Made by a program: the position numbers and the translations under genes. A stretch of 64,000 bases of DNA. Origin: Candidatus Binatia bacterium. GTDB lineage: Bacteria > Desulfobacterota > Binatia > Bin18. Location: NCBI GenBank assembly GCA_022820725.1, contig JAJEFA010000007.1, positions 124,001-188,000 of the forward strand, given 5' to 3'. The notes below the pieces were generated by a model that saw only the letters and a program-made list of their open reading frames with translations, searched no databases and was not told where the DNA came from. Shown piece after piece: positions 1 through 7,110 of the stretch (its first letter is position 1; every line of letters starts with the position of its first letter).

Positions 1-146
1 CGCAATCCTCCTTTGCTTTGCTTGAGCAGACCGCGTGAAGACGTCCTCAGGCCCGAGCCTAGGGACGTTCGCTGGTGTCGTCCCATATACGGCTGGGCGA
101 GTTGAGCGCATCCTAGGTGAGCGTTCTCGTAGCCTTGGAATGGCTC

Positions 147-2549
147 CTAATCCAGCACCTTCTCTTCTTTGAGCCGCGCAATCTCTTCCGGCGTATAGCC
201 CAGCACGTCCCGCATGACCTCGTCCGTATGCTGGCCGAGCAGCGGTGCGGGCATGCGAACGCCGTTGGGCGATTCGGCCAGTAACCAGGGGATGCCCATA
301 TGCAGCCGGGAGCCGACTTCCGGATGCGGCAGGCGCGCAAACGCCCCGCGCGTCTCCAACTGCTTGTCCTCCGCCAGGTCGGACGCACTCAGCGCCGGAA
401 AGGCGGCCACACCGGCTTCCTGGAGCACCTGCGTAACTGCCCAGCGGTCGCGCTGGCTGGTCCACTCGGTCAGCAGTTTTTCCAACTCGTCTTCGTTTGC
501 TTTCCGGTCGGAAGCGGTATCAAAGCGTGGGTCACGGGCGAGTTGAGGCTCGCCCATAGCCTGACACAGGGCCTGCCATTCTTCGTCCGAGCCACACGCG
601 ACCGAGACCCAGGCGTCTTCTCCCGCGCAACGAAAACAGTTATGCGGGGCCATGACGGGATCGTGGTTGCCGTCGCGCTCGGGCTGGGTGCCGTTCATGA
701 CGTAGTCCATCCAGCCCTCGGACACCAGGGCCGCCACCGCGTCAAACAGCGACACGTCAATATACTGGCCCTGGCCGGTGCGTTTCCGGGCGACCAGCGC
801 GGCGCAGACTGCCGCGGCGGCGTGAATGCCGCTGTTCGGGTCGCCGTACGAAATCCCGACCTCTTGCGGCGAGCCGCCCTTATAGCCGGTCAGGGAAGAT
901 AAACCGCTGACCGGAGCCATGGCCGGGCCATAGCCCATATACTTTTTTCGCGGGCCGGAATGGCCGAAGCCCGAGATCGAAGCCACAATGATATCCGGCT
1001 TGATCTGCTTGAGCTCGTCATAACTGAGCCCCAGGTTGTCCATCACGCCGGTCGCGAAATTATCCACCACCACATCGCTCTGCCTGATGAGCTCTTTGAC
1101 AATCTCCATCCCCTTTGGTTTGGCGACATTGAGGAGCAGACTTTTCTTGCCCATGCTCCACTCGTTGAAAATACCGGAGCGATTCACCCCGGCTTCCATA
1201 CCCTTCGGGTAAATCGGCAGCCGACGGGTAATGTCCACCCGCGCGTTGGATTCGACCTTGATCACCTCAGCCCCCAGATGGGCCAGATGCATGGTGCCAA
1301 ACGGCCCGGCCCAGACCCAGGTAAAATCCGTCACCCGCACACCTGCCAGGGGCAGACGGGAGTTGGGGGTTGGGGGTTGGGGGTTGGAGGGACGTGACTG
1401 GCTTGGCAGTTCGGCGAAGACCTCGGCAGTGTGCTCCCCTAGTTGTGGGGCGGGACGGCGAATCTGCCACCACGGCTCACGCAGTCGGTAGGGTGCGCCG
1501 AGATGGGTCAGCTTGCCCGCCTTGGGATGTTCCACATCCACAAAAAACTCGCGCGCGCCGAGATGCTCGTCTTCGGCAAGCTGGGCCATGGTCTGCACCG
1601 GCGCAAAACAGATTCTCCGCTCCTGGCCCATCCGAAACAGTTCATGCACCTTTTGCTGCTGGAACCACTCATCCAGATACATCTTGAGCACGTCCTGGTT
1701 CTTGGCCCGCTCTATCCCGCCCTGAAAGATCTCCCAGCTCCCCCACTCGGGATTCCCCATGAGGTCAACCAGGCGTTCCCACTGGTCTTCTTCCGCAACA
1801 ACCAGGAAGATCAGGCCGTCCTGACACTCATAAATACCCCAGGGGTACAGCAACCGCTTGCCCAGACGCGAGGCGACCCGCTCGGAGTAGGTGTAATGGA
1901 CGAAGCTCTGTTCCATAAAAGAGGACACATAGGCTTGGGTGCTGAGATCAATATGTTCTCCACGTCCGGTTTCCAGCGCTCGATAGTAAGCTCCAAGTGT
2001 CGCGACCGTGGCGGCCAGCCCGCCTTGGAATCCCGTCTGCTGGCCATACGCCTTGAGGGGCGGCAGATCCGGATAATCTGAAGCCCCAGGGCTCAACCAG
2101 GCCCAGCCGCCGGCATTGGCGACGGTGATGTCGTACGCCTTGTAGTCTTTATACGGTCCAGTCAGACCAAACGGCGTAATCGAACACATCACCAGGCGTG
2201 GGTTGAGTGCCCGAAAGGCCGGATAATTGATGCCCAACTCCTCCATACGTGGCGGCGCATAATCATGGACCAGGATGTCGGCCCACTGCACAAGTTGAGA
2301 GAGGCGGTCTTGCTCCTGCGTCGCGTCAAGCGTGACGCTCCGCTTATTGGTATTGAGGGACAAAAAGAGTCCGCTCTGTTCCGGGTCTGCTTTACCACCA
2401 GGAAAAGGCCCGCGCCAACGGGACCGGTCGCCGCCCGGTTCTTCGGCTTTGACGACATTCGCGCCAAGGTCAGCCATGAGTTTTGTGGCGTAGGCTGCCG
2501 AAGCAAGATGGCCGAGTTCCAGTACTTTGACATTTTCAAGACCCTGCAT
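147..2549 (-). CDS. Fused two-domain CaiB/BaiF (class III) CoA-transferase
   Basis: The 800-residue protein is two class III CoA-transferase domains in tandem, about twice the usual family length. The first covers about residues 1-380 and the second about 400-790. They are joined by a Pro-rich linker encoded by a GTTGGGG-type repeat. Family members move CoA between carboxylic acids in the cytoplasm through an aspartyl-CoA thioester intermediate. The C-terminal domain has the expected IDVSLFDAV motif with the catalytic Asp. The N-terminal domain reads IDLSTQAYV, with Ala where that Asp should be, so it may be structural only (inference). The ATG at 2549 follows a GGAGAGAGGA ribosome-binding site. 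The gene is divergent from the NTF2-like pair, and the shared intergenic region carries an inverted-repeat element. The substrate is unknown. Confidence 0.9.
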   Translation of the reverse strand: MQGLENVKVLELGHLASAAYATKLMADLGANVVKAEEPGGDRSRWRGPFPGGKADPEQSGLFLSLNTNKRSVTLDATQEQDRLSQLVQWADILVHDYAPPRMEELGINYPAFRALNPRLVMCSITPFGLTGPYKDYKAYDITVANAGGWAWLSPGASDYPDLPPLKAYGQQTGFQGGLAATVATLGAYYRALETGRGEHIDLSTQAYVSSFMEQSFVHYTYSERVASRLGKRLLYPWGIYECQDGLIFLVVAEEDQWERLVDLMGNPEWGSWEIFQGGIERAKNQDVLKMYLDEWFQQQKVHELFRMGQERRICFAPVQTMAQLAEDEHLGAREFFVDVEHPKAGKLTHLGAPYRLREPWWQIRRPAPQLGEHTAEVFAELPSQSRPSNPQPPTPNSRLPLAGVRVTDFTWVWAGPFGTMHLAHLGAEVIKVESNARVDITRRLPIYPKGMEAGVNRSGIFNEWSMGKKSLLLNVAKPKGMEIVKELIRQSDVVVDNFATGVMDNLGLSYDELKQIKPDIIVASISGFGHSGPRKKYMGYGPAMAPVSGLSSLTGYKGGSPQEVGISYGDPNSGIHAAAAVCAALVARKRTGQGQYIDVSLFDAVAALVSEGWMDYVMNGTQPERDGNHDPVMAPHNCFRCAGEDAWVSVACGSDEEWQALCQAMGEPQLARDPRFDTASDRKANEDELEKLLTEWTSQRDRWAVTQVLQEAGVAAFPALSASDLAEDKQLETRGAFARLPHPEVGSRLHMGIPWLLAESPNGVRMPAPLLGQHTDEVMRDVLGYTPEEIARLKEEKVLD
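1358..1391 (+). repeat. G-tract heptamer repeat with G-quadruplex potential inside the CoA-transferase linker
   Basis: Three GGGGG tracts separated by TT are flanked by GGG on both sides (1358-1360 and 1389-1391). The pattern is telomere-like and fits a four-tract G-quadruplex on the + strand, which is the template strand of the fused CoA-transferase. In the protein it encodes the Ser/Pro/Asn-rich linker between the two domains. Slippage here would change linker length or frame. Confidence 0.55.
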
Positions 2550-2725
2550 ATCCTCTCTCCTTCGTCAGAGCGGGTCAGACGGCTCCGACATCTGTCTCAT
2601 TACCGATCAGAGCAAACGTTTCTAACATTGATCGAACGAATTTCCTAATGTTCTTCTCGGTTCTTGCCTGACTCGCGATTTGATCTCTTGCCGGGACCTG
2701 GGATAGTATTCCTGTCCACGGATTG

Positions 2726-2779
2726 AAAGAGTAAACATGTTCTGCACTGATTCCAAGCTGTTGTACACATTTACTCTTT
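2726..2779. promoter_or_regulatory. 54-bp inverted-repeat operator-like element, copy 1
   Basis: The left arm AAAGAGTAAACATGT (2726-2740) and right arm ACACATTTACTCTTT (2765-2779) are inverted repeats (13/15 matches) separated by 24 nt. The same arms with the same 24-nt spacer length recur at 5031-5084. This copy lies between the divergent CoA-transferase and NTF2-like genes, about 50 nt before the latter's ATG. It is probably a binding site for a dimeric or tetrameric regulator (inference). Confidence 0.7.
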
Positions 2780-2828
2780 GAGGTCAATCCAGAAGGAGCG
2801 CACCGAAGCAGAGAGCTGGAGAGGTTAT

Positions 2829-3296
2829 ATGCGTGGGATACGTCGTCGTCTGGTCATAGGCATCAGTCTGTTGGGCATCAGCCTGCTGTCCGGCATTGGG
2901 GGGGAGTCTGTGCGGGCAGATGATCTGGCCGACATCCAACAGGCATTTGAGGCGGATATCCGATTGTTCAACGGACAGGACCCCACGGCGTTCACGGCCA
3001 CAGCCCACGAGCATGTCGTCTTATTTGGTCCCTTGTCTCCCTTTGCGGTCGAAGGCAAAGCGGCCATTCAGCAACTCGTGCAGGACTATTTTACGAACCA
3101 CGATTACGTCAAATGGCGTTCGGTCAACGCGAAATTCCTGGTGATTGAAACGAGCGGGCTGGCCTGGGGGCATTACACCGTACGAGAGCAACCGCGGGTT
3201 GGGCCGCGACGGATACTGCACGGACGCTACACCTTCACCTATGCCAAGGAAGAGAATAAATGGCTGGTCGTTGCCTTGGACTTCTCACCGCTGTAA
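2829..3296 (+). CDS. Secreted NTF2-like/SnoaL-fold protein (first of a tandem pair)
   Basis: An N-terminal hydrophobic segment after MRGIRRR and ending near VRA-DD looks like a signal peptide, so the protein is probably periplasmic or secreted. The mature part has the pattern of NTF2-like (SnoaL/DUF4440-type) domains: a helix with a small-domain turn (EGKAAIQQLVQDYF) and a final beta strand (GRYTFTYAKEENKWLVVALDF). The fold is used for small-molecule binding or catalysis, and no specific reaction can be inferred. I chose the ATG at 2829 because GGAGAGG lies just upstream and the signal peptide starts there. An in-frame ATG at 2778 overlaps the inverted-repeat element and is less likely. The next gene is a diverged paralogue. 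Confidence 0.75.
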   Translation: MRGIRRRLVIGISLLGISLLSGIGGESVRADDLADIQQAFEADIRLFNGQDPTAFTATAHEHVVLFGPLSPFAVEGKAAIQQLVQDYFTNHDYVKWRSVNAKFLVIETSGLAWGHYTVREQPRVGPRRILHGRYTFTYAKEENKWLVVALDFSPL

Positions 3297-3361
3297 TGAG
3301 GACAGACCGGAGCCGACAAAGAAACGCGAACGTGATGAGAGTACGCTAAGGGAAACTGAGA

Positions 3362-3820
3362 ATGACGCTGCTACGCATCTACCTGGTCTGTGCCTGGAGC
3401 CTCGTGCTGGGTGGACCGTCCCCGGCCCTCGGGCAATCGGAACGCGAGGCTCTCATCACCGCTTTCAGCACCGAGATTGAAGCCCTCAATACCGGAGACC
3501 TGAACGCGGCGGTTGCCGCTGTCCACGACAAGATCGTCCTATATGGGCTGTACTCGCCGTTTCCCATCGAGGGCAAGGAGGCTTTTCGACAGGCGGTTCA
3601 GGACTACTTTGATGAACAAGAGCACGCCATGCTCGAAATCGTCCATCCGCAATATCGCCTGACCGGAGCAACCGGGGTGGCGTGGGGCCACTACCAGCTC
3701 ACACGAAAACTCAAGGGCGAGCCGGTCGACATTACGCCCGGCCAGTATATGCTGACCTATGTGCAGATCGATGACGCATGGCTGGTGATGAGCATGCACT
3801 TTGCGCCCCTACCGCAATGA
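3362..3820 (+). CDS. Secreted NTF2-like/SnoaL-fold protein (second of a tandem pair)
   Basis: This is a 152-residue paralogue of the upstream gene. It shares the EGKEAFRQAVQDYF and GVAWGHY motifs and the closing VxxDDAWLVMSMHFAP strand. It starts with a signal peptide ending around PALG-QS. The pair is co-oriented with a gap of about 65 nt and probably forms one transcript that faces the convergent amidohydrolase. The two copies are clearly diverged, so the duplication is not recent. Function is unknown beyond an NTF2-like fold. Confidence 0.75.
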   Translation: MTLLRIYLVCAWSLVLGGPSPALGQSEREALITAFSTEIEALNTGDLNAAVAAVHDKIVLYGLYSPFPIEGKEAFRQAVQDYFDEQEHAMLEIVHPQYRLTGATGVAWGHYQLTRKLKGEPVDITPGQYMLTYVQIDDAWLVMSMHFAPLPQ

Positions 3821-3898
3821 ACCCGCAGATTGACAGCGGCTCAAACGTTTATCTTTTTTGCGCCGCAGGCGGATGCCGCCGAATCCACGGACCGCTAC

Positions 3899-5008
3899 TT
3901 AACTCATCCCGTAGAACTGCTTCGCGCTCTCCGCTAAGACCTTGTGCTTGTTCTCGTCCGAGAGCTTCTCCGCAATCATTTGCGGAGCCCCAGGAAAGAA
4001 GCCGTCCGGGTGCGGATAATCGGTGGCCCACAGAATCTTTTCTGCGCCAACATAGTCCACCAAGTGGGCGAGGCTGCCCTCAACCGGTTCGTACGAGATC
4101 CAGCACTGGCGCTTGAAATATTCGCTCGGAAGCAGCGTGAGGGGTGAATCCGTGAACACCCCGTGATCGTCGCAGTGGCGGTCCATGCGATCCAGCCAGG
4201 GAGCAATCCATCCACCGCCCGACTCCAAAAACGCAATGCGCAGCTTCGGGAAACGCTCGCACACGCCATCCCAGATAATGCTCAAACTCGCCAGCATCAT
4301 TTCCACGGTATGCGAAACAATATGGCGCGGGGCCAGTTCCTCAAAGCGGTCAGCCCCCGCCGCCGGCATTCCGCCCGTCCCTTCGTGGATGCCGATGGCA
4401 AAGTCGAGCTCTTGGGCCTCGGCCCAGAAGACATCGTAATCGCGATGCCCCAGCATACGATCATTGTACGGGTTGGGACGCAGAAAGCCGCTCCGCATCC
4501 TCAGTTCATTCCGGGCATAGCGCATTTCTTCGATCGCCAGCTCGATGGACTGCATGGGCAGCATGGCCACACCGAACAGCCGGTCGGGATAGGGCTTGCA
4601 GTAATCGGCCAGCCAGCGGTTATACGCCCGGCAGGTGGCAGCAGCGAGTTGGGGGTCTGCTATCGCCCCGGAAAAAAGGCCCAGGGTGGGGTACAGGAAA
4701 ACAGCGTCTATGCCGTCCAGCTCCATGTCCGGCATACGCGCGTGCGGATCGAAACCGCCTTTCCGGCCTTCGGTGTATTTAATATCGGTCGAAGCCCGGC
4801 CATCCCGCGCTCCAATGGCCCCGGCAAAGCCCAGCCCTTTTTGGCCGCCCAGGACGCGGCCTTCAATCCTCAGGCGCTCTTTGCCATCCGTATCGACAAT
4901 CAGTTCGGGTACACGGTTCCGGTAGACCGGGTCAATATAGTCGGCCCAAAAATCGGGGGGTTCCAAGACATGGCCGTCCGAATCAATAACATTATAAGTG
5001 CGACTCAT
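3899..5008 (-). CDS. ACMSD-like amidohydrolase family protein (Amidohydro_2)
   Basis: This TIM-barrel metal-dependent hydrolase or decarboxylase belongs to the aminocarboxymuconate-semialdehyde decarboxylase-like branch. Visible signatures are the N-terminal DSDGHVLEPPDFW metal-site strand, central GIHEGTGG and FLESGGGW segments, and the C-terminal LLWATDYPHPD metal Asp motif. Length (369 residues) is normal. I start it at the ATG at 5008, which has AGGGAGGG about 6-8 nt upstream, rather than at the in-frame ATG 21 nt earlier. It is divergent from the dienelactone hydrolase gene, with the second inverted-repeat element between them. Two other members are in the window, at 26.5 and 55.6 kb. 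The substrate is not predictable. Confidence 0.88.
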   Translation of the reverse strand: MSRTYNVIDSDGHVLEPPDFWADYIDPVYRNRVPELIVDTDGKERLRIEGRVLGGQKGLGFAGAIGARDGRASTDIKYTEGRKGGFDPHARMPDMELDGIDAVFLYPTLGLFSGAIADPQLAAATCRAYNRWLADYCKPYPDRLFGVAMLPMQSIELAIEEMRYARNELRMRSGFLRPNPYNDRMLGHRDYDVFWAEAQELDFAIGIHEGTGGMPAAGADRFEELAPRHIVSHTVEMMLASLSIIWDGVCERFPKLRIAFLESGGGWIAPWLDRMDRHCDDHGVFTDSPLTLLPSEYFKRQCWISYEPVEGSLAHLVDYVGAEKILWATDYPHPDGFFPGAPQMIAEKLSDENKHKVLAESAKQFYGMS

Positions 5009-5030
5009 CTGCGTTCCCTCCCTGCTCAAT

Positions 5031-5084
5031 AAAGAGTAAACGTGTCAACATCTACATATCTATTGGAGAACACGTTTACTCTTT
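5031..5084. promoter_or_regulatory. 54-bp inverted-repeat operator-like element, copy 2
   Basis: The arms AAAGAGTAAACGTGT (5031-5045) and ACACGTTTACTCTTT (5070-5084) are perfect 15/15 inverted repeats with a 24-nt spacer. Arms differ from copy 1 (2726-2779) by one base each, while the spacer sequences are unrelated. That is the pattern of a protein-binding site under selection rather than a duplicated block. It lies between the divergent amidohydrolase (23 nt from its ATG) and dienelactone hydrolase genes. Confidence 0.78.
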
Positions 5085-5236
5085 TCACAACGCGTTGCCT
5101 TGCGTCCTACCACCTTCTCCAGAGGGGTACAAGCTTTACTCACCTGTATCGGTCCGCCCGTACGACTTGAAACCTACCGGGGCAAGACATATGCTCCCGG
5201 TAACATATCCTATCTCTAAAAAAGGAGGAACGACGC

Positions 5237-5977
5237 ATGAGACCACCAGAAGTTCAGTCCAGCATGATGCAGTATCCTGGCCAAGGCGATACGCCGGTCA
5301 ACGCCTACCTGAGCCAGCCCACCACCGATGGTCCGCATCCCGGTGTGATCGTTATCATGGAAGCCTTTGGCCTAAACGATCATATCAAAGACGTGGCCGA
5401 CCGGTTTGCCCGCGAAGGCTATATTGCACTGGCGCCGGATATGTATACGCGCGAGGGCAATCCCGACCCCACCGATATCAACGATGTGATCAAAGTGATG
5501 TTCTCCGTCCCGGACTCTCAGGCCATGACCGACCTGGACGCCGCAGCCCGGTATATCAAGGGTCGGGACGACTCTAACGGAAAAGTGGGCGCCATCGGCT
5601 TTTGTTCCGGTGGGCGGTACACCCTGATGTTTGGCTGCACGAGTCAAAACCTGGATGCCGCAGTGGATTCGGCCGGCGGTTTTATCATTCAGGACGATTT
5701 TCCACCGACCCGCCCGACCTCGCCGATCGACTTGATCAGCAACCTGTCCTGCCCCCTGCTTGGCTTATTCGGTGAAGAGGACCCCAACCCCTCGCCGGAA
5801 CACGCCGACCGCCTCAAAGAGGAACTCGACAAGCACGGCAAGACGTATGAGATGCGCATGTATCCCAACGCCGGCCATGCCTTTTTCGCCGACTATCGGG
5901 ATAGTTATCGCCCGGTGGCGGCCCAGGATATGTGGCATCGCGTGCTGCTTTTCTACGGCAAACATCTCAGCAACTAG
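5237..5977 (+). CDS. Dienelactone hydrolase family protein
   Basis: This 246-residue alpha/beta-hydrolase has the dienelactone hydrolase signature: nucleophile Cys123 in GFCSGG, acidic residue in GEEDPN (Asp182) and His214 in NAGHAFF. The family hydrolyses lactones such as dienelactone in modified ortho-cleavage of chloroaromatics, and many paralogues act on other esters. It is cytoplasmic, with no signal peptide. AGGAGG lies 8 nt before the ATG. It heads a tight run with the two MaoC-like genes and is divergent from the amidohydrolase across the perfect inverted repeat, so it is probably part of the same regulon. Confidence 0.88.
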   Translation: MRPPEVQSSMMQYPGQGDTPVNAYLSQPTTDGPHPGVIVIMEAFGLNDHIKDVADRFAREGYIALAPDMYTREGNPDPTDINDVIKVMFSVPDSQAMTDLDAAARYIKGRDDSNGKVGAIGFCSGGRYTLMFGCTSQNLDAAVDSAGGFIIQDDFPPTRPTSPIDLISNLSCPLLGLFGEEDPNPSPEHADRLKEELDKHGKTYEMRMYPNAGHAFFADYRDSYRPVAAQDMWHRVLLFYGKHLSN

Positions 5978-6057
5978 CCTCATCTCTCTGGGAGAGGACC
6001 GGGGGGGGCCTGTGTGGGCCGGCCTCACCCATCAATACGTACACAAGGAGACCACCC

Positions 6058-6552
6058 ATGGCAGTAGAGAAATTCCCCGTCGAAGCGAGCCATATCCTCA
6101 TGTTTGCTCGTTCTGTGGGCGACTATAACGAGATTTATGCTGACGAAGAGTACGCCCAGACCACCGAGCCCGGCTCCATTATTGCTCCGCCGACCTTTGT
6201 TCAGGCGAGTGCCCAGTTTGATCCCGACTATTTTCTGCGGCCCAAACCGGGCACGCCGTGGTTCGGCTCGGGCAAAGAGCCCACGAGCATCAAAAAAGAA
6301 GGTAGCGGCGGGGGCGGAGGCGGCGGGGGCGGCCTGCACGCCGAACAGCACTATGTCTACCACCGTCACCCCAAACCGGGCGATGTCCTGACCGCCACGG
6401 TCAAGCCGGGCAAGAAATGGGAGAAGCAGGGCAAGCGTTCGGGCAAGCTGCTCTTTTCCGAGACCGTGACCGAGTATCGCGACCAGACCGGTGAACTCGT
6501 TGTCACCGCCCGGAGCGTTGGTGTCCAAACCGAGCGGCCCGTCGATCAGTAG
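6058..6552 (+). CDS. MaoC-like dehydratase, N-terminal (FAS1-type) hot-dog domain protein
   Basis: The 164-residue protein resembles the N-terminal half of two-domain MaoC/hydratase 2 enzymes (PF13452 type): ARSVGDYNEIYADEEYA near residue 20, IAPPTFVQA near 40 and HAEQHYVYHRHPKPGD near 100. It probably pairs with the next gene to make a heteromeric hydratase acting on enoyl-CoA-type substrates. An unusual run of Gly (GSGGGGGGGGG) lies at about residues 83-93 just before HAEQ and probably forms a flexible loop. The ATG at 6058 follows ACAAGGAG. An upstream in-frame ATG inside the dienelactone hydrolase gene was rejected. The next gene follows after 10 nt. Confidence 0.85.
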   Translation: MAVEKFPVEASHILMFARSVGDYNEIYADEEYAQTTEPGSIIAPPTFVQASAQFDPDYFLRPKPGTPWFGSGKEPTSIKKEGSGGGGGGGGGLHAEQHYVYHRHPKPGDVLTATVKPGKKWEKQGKRSGKLLFSETVTEYRDQTGELVVTARSVGVQTERPVDQ

Positions 6553-6562
6553 GAGGGAAAAC

Positions 6563-6985
6563 ATGGCACTATCAGCGAGCACACTCAAAGTTGGGGATAC
6601 TTACGAAGAACAGGTGGTCGAAGACCTCAAACGCACCCAACTCGTCCAATACGCCGGAGCATCGGGCGACTATAATCCGGTTCATACGGATGAAGTTTTT
6701 GTCACCAAAGTGGCCGGCTATCCGACCGTCTTTGCCCACGGCATGCTGTCCATGGGCATGACCGGCAAGATGTTGACCAATTACGTCGGCGACGGCCGCC
6801 TCACCCAATACGGCGTGCGCTTTACCCGCCAGGTCTGGCCCGGCGACTCCCTGACCGCCAAAGCCACGGTGAAAGCCATCCGCCAAGAGGAAGGCGGGCA
6901 CATCGTTGATCTGGATGTCTCGACCGTTAATCAAGACGGGGTCGAGGTCGTCAGCGGCTACGCCTCGGCGCGGGTTGATCCGTAA
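6563..6985 (+). CDS. MaoC-like dehydratase, catalytic hot-dog domain protein
   Basis: This 140-residue protein has the hydratase 2 motif YAGASGDYNPVHTDE, with the Asp/His catalytic pair, followed by AHGMLSMGM. It is the catalytic half matching the upstream N-terminal-type subunit. The family hydrates trans-2-enoyl-CoA to (R)-3-hydroxyacyl-CoA. AGGAGGG at 6551-6557 overlaps the stop codon of the previous gene, so the two are translationally linked. A strong hairpin ends the transcription unit. Confidence 0.88.
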   Translation: MALSASTLKVGDTYEEQVVEDLKRTQLVQYAGASGDYNPVHTDEVFVTKVAGYPTVFAHGMLSMGMTGKMLTNYVGDGRLTQYGVRFTRQVWPGDSLTAKATVKAIRQEEGGHIVDLDVSTVNQDGVEVVSGYASARVDP

Positions 6986-6990
6986 TTTCC

Positions 6991-7032
6991 TGTTCTCTCA
7001 CTCTCTCCCGACTAGGAGAGAGTGAGAGAACA
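6991..7032 (+). terminator. 18-bp perfect hairpin after the MaoC pair
   Basis: TGTTCTCTCACTCTCTCC at 6991-7008 pairs perfectly with 7015-7032 around a 6-nt loop. No T-tract follows, so it may act as an mRNA-stabilising or REP-like hairpin as much as a classical intrinsic terminator. It separates the dienelactone hydrolase/MaoC unit from the convergent AAA ATPase gene. Confidence 0.6.
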
Positions 7033-7110
7033 GCCAGTCAACCAGTTCAAAAGTTCTGCAGTAGATGACGGAGATACAAAAAGCTCCACAGCATACGCCG
7101 TTGTCAGGCC

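Noticed and set aside
1-146. Possible gene at the left edge
   Set aside because: No open frame with a start, ribosome-binding site or family pattern is visible; it is downstream of the CoA-transferase and looks intergenic.
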